DNA from: UBA1858 sp045106935
GTDB taxonomy: Bacteria > Pseudomonadota > Gammaproteobacteria > UBA4575
Direction of reading: 5' to 3'
DNA length: 64,000 nt
Assembly (NCBI GenBank): GCA_045106935.1
Contig: JBGCFN010000014.1
Location: 12,523-76,522 of the forward strand
Position numbers and translations under genes: made by a program. Position 1 is the stretch's first letter. Each line of letters starts with the position of its first letter. Below, piece by piece: positions 61,294 through 64,000 of this stretch. The notes beneath the pieces are model-generated. The model worked only from the letters and a program-made list of their open reading frames with translations, did no database searches and was not told the origin of the DNA.

Positions 61294-61911
61294 ATGAGTC
61301 AGTATTTTTCAATCCATCCCGTGAATCCACAGCTGCGATTAGTCAAACGTGCCGTTGAGATGATTAAGCAAGGCGCGTTGATCGTTTACCCAACCGATTC
61401 TTGCTATGCCTTTGGCTGTCACATTGGTGATAAAGATGCATTGGAACGCATTCGCCGCATACGCGAGGTGGACGACAAACATAATTTCACCTTGGTCTGC
61501 CGTGATCTGTCTGAGCTTGGAAATTATGCCTATGTCGATAACACGACTTTTAGGTTATTACGTAATTACACACCTGGGCCTTATACATTTATATTGCGTG
61601 CATCACGTGAAGTGCCGCGTCGAATGCAGGTGGCAAAACGCAAGACAATTGGCTTGCGTATTCCAGACCACCCCGTGGCGCTTAGTTTGCTAGAAGAATT
61701 AGGTGAGCCATTAATGAGCAGCACATTAATTATGCCGGGGGACGAGACCCCTATGACCGATCCCGAAGAAATGCGGGAGCGTCTTGAGCATAAAGTCGAC
61801 TTGATTATTGATGGCGGAAATTGTGGTTTTGAGCCGACGACTGTCGTCAATATGGAGGATTCTAGCTACGAAATACTGCGCCAGGGAAAAGGCGAATTTA
61901 ATCTGTCTTGA
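61294..61911 (+). CDS. yciO: YciO/TsaC-family (Sua5-like) protein
   Basis: YrdC-domain protein of 205 residues. KRAVEMIKQGALIVYPTDSCYAFGC (about 18-42), the KHNFTLVCRDLSELGNYAYVDN segment (nucleotide-binding), PGPYTFILRASREVPRR, TIGLRIPDHPVALSLL, and a long C-terminal segment are seen. The family makes threonylcarbamoyl-AMP for t6A; the YciO branch is not proven to share that role. It precedes the M50 protease and trpS, a conserved gammaproteobacterial order. Confidence 0.9.
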   Translation: MSQYFSIHPVNPQLRLVKRAVEMIKQGALIVYPTDSCYAFGCHIGDKDALERIRRIREVDDKHNFTLVCRDLSELGNYAYVDNTTFRLLRNYTPGPYTFILRASREVPRRMQVAKRKTIGLRIPDHPVALSLLEELGEPLMSSTLIMPGDETPMTDPEEMRERLEHKVDLIIDGGNCGFEPTTVVNMEDSSYEILRQGKGEFNLS

Positions 61912-61957
61912 TTATTGATAGCGTCGAATTTGCCTAGCCAGTATAATTAGCCCAACA

Positions 61958-62596
61958 ATGGAATTGATTATCAAGATTGCGCTCTACGCGCCACCTGTAC
62001 TATTAGCAATCACCCTGCACGAGGTCGCACATGGATGGGCGGCGCGCTATTTGGGAGATCCGACAGCGGCCAGCTTAGGGCGGCTTTCTCTAAATCCAAT
62101 CAAACATATTGATCCGGTGGGCACAGTGTTGGTCCCGGGTATTCTATTTATGATGGGTGGATTTTTATTTGGCTGGGCAAAACCCGTACCGGTCAATATG
62201 CACCGGCTTAATGATCCAAAGCGAGATATGGCGTTAGTCGCGGCTGCCGGGCCTGCGTCTAATTTTGTCATGGCCTTTTTATGGGCACTTGTTATCAAAT
62301 TTGGTTTCACCATGGATTCTGATACATGGCGCGCAATACTTGTTCAGATGGGCCAAGTGGGTGTGGGCATTAATTTGATATTAATGGTATTGAATTTAAT
62401 CCCCATTCCACCACTAGATGGCGGGCGAGTACTGTCAGGGGTACTGCCGGATAACTTAAGCATAATGCTTGCGAAAATTGAACCCTATGGAATGTTTATC
62501 ATATTTGGCCTGCTTGCCATGGGTTTGTTGGGTCTTTTCTTGCAGGGGCCGCTAACATTCTTTCAAACATTTATTACTAAATCAGTTGGACTTTAA
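61958..62596 (+). CDS. Site-2 protease family membrane metalloprotease (M50)
   Basis: Has 212 residues with about six hydrophobic segments. The zinc site HEVAHGWAARYLGDPTAASLGRL (HExxH, about 21-25) and NLIPIPPLDGGRVLSG (NPxPPLDGGR-type motif) are complete, so it is expected to be active within the membrane. It is a stand-alone catalytic core without PDZ domains. The substrate is unknown. trpS starts nine bases later. Confidence 0.92.
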   Translation: MELIIKIALYAPPVLLAITLHEVAHGWAARYLGDPTAASLGRLSLNPIKHIDPVGTVLVPGILFMMGGFLFGWAKPVPVNMHRLNDPKRDMALVAAAGPASNFVMAFLWALVIKFGFTMDSDTWRAILVQMGQVGVGINLILMVLNLIPIPPLDGGRVLSGVLPDNLSIMLAKIEPYGMFIIFGLLAMGLLGLFLQGPLTFFQTFITKSVGL

Positions 62597-62605
62597 AATT
62601 TTCTA

Positions 62606-63823
62606 ATGCCTACCACGACCGCTCAAAATCAACGTGTCTTATCTGGAATGCGTCCCACCGGGAAACTGCATCTTGGCCATTATCACGGTGTGTTAAAAAA
62701 CTGGATTGAACTTCAACATACTCACGAGTGTTATTTCTTTGTTGCTGATTGGCATGCACTCACCACTGAATATGATCACAGTGAAAATATTGCTGCGCAT
62801 GTGACGGATATGGTGATTGATTGGTTAGCCGCTGGCGTGACGCCTGGCACGGCAACCTTGTTCATTCAGTCACGCGTTCCTGAGCATGCTGAATTACATT
62901 TATTGTTGTCGATGATGACGCCGTTAGGCTGGCTTGAACGTGTGCCGAGTTATAAAGACCAGCAAGAGAAATTAAAAGAAAAAGATTTAGCTACTTATGG
63001 ATTTCTCGGTTATCCATTGTTGCAATCAGCAGATATTCTCGTCTACAAAGCGGGCAATGTGCCAGTGGGTGAAGACCAAGTCGCGCATGTTGAACTCACG
63101 CGTGAAGTGGCGCGCCGTTTTAATCATATATACGGCAAAGAACAGGGCTTTGAAGATAAGGCCGCGCAAGCCATTGCTAAAATGGGTAAAAAGAATGGCA
63201 AGTTATATAAAAAACTGCGTAAAGAATACTTAGAAAAAGGCGACATGGAATCACTCAGCGTGGCCCAAGCATTATTAGAATCACAGCAAAACATTTCATT
63301 GGGTGACCGAGAGCGGTTATTTGGTTTCCTCGAAGGCACCGGCAAAATTATTCTGCCGGAACCTCAAGCACTACTGACAGAAGCCTCTAAAATGCCAGGA
63401 TTGGACGGGCAGAAAATGTCCAAGTCGTATGGCAACACCATTGCACTGCGCGAAGATCCTAAGCAAATTGAAACCAAGTTGCGCACCATGCCAACCGATC
63501 CGGCAAGAGTGCGATTAACCGATGCAGGAAATCCAGCCAAGTGCCCGGTGTGGCAATTACACGAGGTTTATTCAGATTCTGACGTTCAAGACTGGGTGCA
63601 AAAAGGCTGTACTTCCGCCAGTATTGGGTGTGTCGAGTGTAAACAGCCAGTGATTGAAGCCGTACAAAAAGAATTAAAACCCATTCAAGAACGTGCACGA
63701 GAATATGAGCAAGATTTAGACACCGTGCAGAATATTATTAACGACGGTTGTGAGCAGGCACGAGACATTGCACGTGATACACTAGAGGACGTCCGCAAGG
63801 CCATGGGATTGATATACAGGTAA
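62606..63823 (+). CDS. trpS: Tryptophanyl-tRNA synthetase (long form)
   Basis: Class I synthetase of 405 residues, longer than the approximately 335 of E. coli, owing to an insertion between the Rossmann fold and the KMSKS loop (about 180-260). Motifs: RVLSGMRPTGKLHLGHYHG (HIGH-type), FVADWHALTT, the GYPLLQSADILVYKAGNVPVGEDQVAHVELTREVARRFN segment, and KMSKS (in MPGLDGQKMSKSYGNTI). The long TrpS before scpA is seen in many non-enteric gammaproteobacteria. Confidence 0.95.
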   Translation: MPTTTAQNQRVLSGMRPTGKLHLGHYHGVLKNWIELQHTHECYFFVADWHALTTEYDHSENIAAHVTDMVIDWLAAGVTPGTATLFIQSRVPEHAELHLLLSMMTPLGWLERVPSYKDQQEKLKEKDLATYGFLGYPLLQSADILVYKAGNVPVGEDQVAHVELTREVARRFNHIYGKEQGFEDKAAQAIAKMGKKNGKLYKKLRKEYLEKGDMESLSVAQALLESQQNISLGDRERLFGFLEGTGKIILPEPQALLTEASKMPGLDGQKMSKSYGNTIALREDPKQIETKLRTMPTDPARVRLTDAGNPAKCPVWQLHEVYSDSDVQDWVQKGCTSASIGCVECKQPVIEAVQKELKPIQERAREYEQDLDTVQNIINDGCEQARDIARDTLEDVRKAMGLIYR

Positions 63824-63856
63824 ACCCCGTTTCACCCAACAAAAACTAAGTATTAA

Positions 63857-64000
63857 ATGACAGACGAGCAGCCAAAACCCGCATCAGAAGATGCCCCGCA
63901 AGCCCAGCAGAATGAAATGCCATTTGCCATGGTGCATGGCGAGCCGGTCACTGTCCCTCCGCAAGATCTATATATTCCCCCTGATGCATTAGAAGTATTT
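63857..64000 (+). CDS. scpA: Segregation and condensation protein A (N-terminal part, cut by window edge)
   Basis: Kleisin subunit of the SMC-ScpAB chromosome organiser. Only 48 residues are visible. The segment FAMVHGEPVTVPPQDLYIPPDALEVF is the typical gammaproteobacterial ScpA start, before the FEGPLDLLL motif that lies beyond the window. It follows trpS by 33 bases. scpB is expected next. Confidence 0.85.
   Translation, partial: MTDEQPKPASEDAPQAQQNEMPFAMVHGEPVTVPPQDLYIPPDALEVF

Noticed and set aside
1..64000. CRISPR arrays, tRNA/rRNA genes, insertion sequences, prophage or attachment sites
   Set aside because: No regularly spaced direct repeats, tRNA cloverleaf sequences, rRNA, transposase, integrase or phage genes were seen on either strand.

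Overview
The window reads as an ordinary stretch of a gammaproteobacterial chromosome with moderately AT-rich DNA. Gene order gives the assignment. On the minus strand lies the conserved cluster nnr-tsaE-amiB-mutL-miaA-hfq-hflX-hflK-hflC-yjeT-hisZ-purA, followed by rnr-rlmB-rpsF-rpsR-rplI-dnaB, with queG divergent from nnr as in E. coli. hisZ between yjeT and purA, the missing priB, and a DUF2232 membrane protein between rpsR and rplI point to a non-enteric, probably free-living gammaproteobacterium. I cannot name the genus. I saw no rRNA, tRNA, insertion sequence, prophage or CRISPR array. No gene-free gap exceeds about 300 bases.

Layout. 1-5640: DNA replication and translation genes on the minus strand (dnaB partial, rplI, DUF2232, rpsR, rpsF, rlmB, rnr), with an S6:S18-type leader hairpin before rpsF and a perfect hairpin after rpsR. 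5778-8189: a small accessory patch (SPOR lipoprotein-like/exported protein, a 73-residue orphan, a sterol-desaturase-family hydroxylase, a GNAT enzyme). 8192-23174: the purA-to-nnr supercluster, interrupted by a RibD-reductase-like gene and sohB on the plus strand. 23200-27526: queG followed by the cell-envelope lipid-transport operon ydbH-ynbE-ydbL. 27549-29759: DUF938 methyltransferase and pgi. 29961-34217: pcnB-folK-deoxynucleoside kinase-panB-panC, where panC runs in frame into a tiny hydrophobic ORF that has its own ribosome binding site. 34300-35947: glnK-amtB with an NtrC-like site upstream. 36080-38271: cmoA-cmoB and a lipoprotein gene.

38413-43679 is the most accessory-looking region. 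It holds a DUF484/GAF-like diguanylate cyclase, a PAS-PAS-GGDEF-EAL protein, a lone ribbon-helix-helix protein, a 90-residue orphan behind a Fur-box-like sequence, and a J-domain/zinc-ribbon/PilZ fusion. Makers, breaker and a predicted receptor of cyclic di-GMP therefore lie within about 5 kb.

43788-50148: mazG, nadC with a sodium/alanine-type symporter, DUF3179, argF-argD. 50289-54391: a PuuD-like membrane protein with a 25-codon membrane microprotein upstream, then a HyuB-type hydantoinase subunit without HyuA paired with an asparagine-synthase-like enzyme that resembles the N-acetylglutaminylglutamine amidotransferase. 54460-64000: housekeeping genes (grxD, efpL, rnt, argG with an ArgR-like operator, mlaA, a parvulin lipoprotein, yciI, yciB, a YciO/TsaC protein, an M50 protease, trpS, and the start of scpA) plus two unrecognised proteins.

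I found no convincing new multi-gene defence or mobile system. The best leads are the panC tail/microprotein, the J-domain-PilZ protein with its c-di-GMP neighbours, the Fur-box orphan, and the HyuB plus amidotransferase pair.
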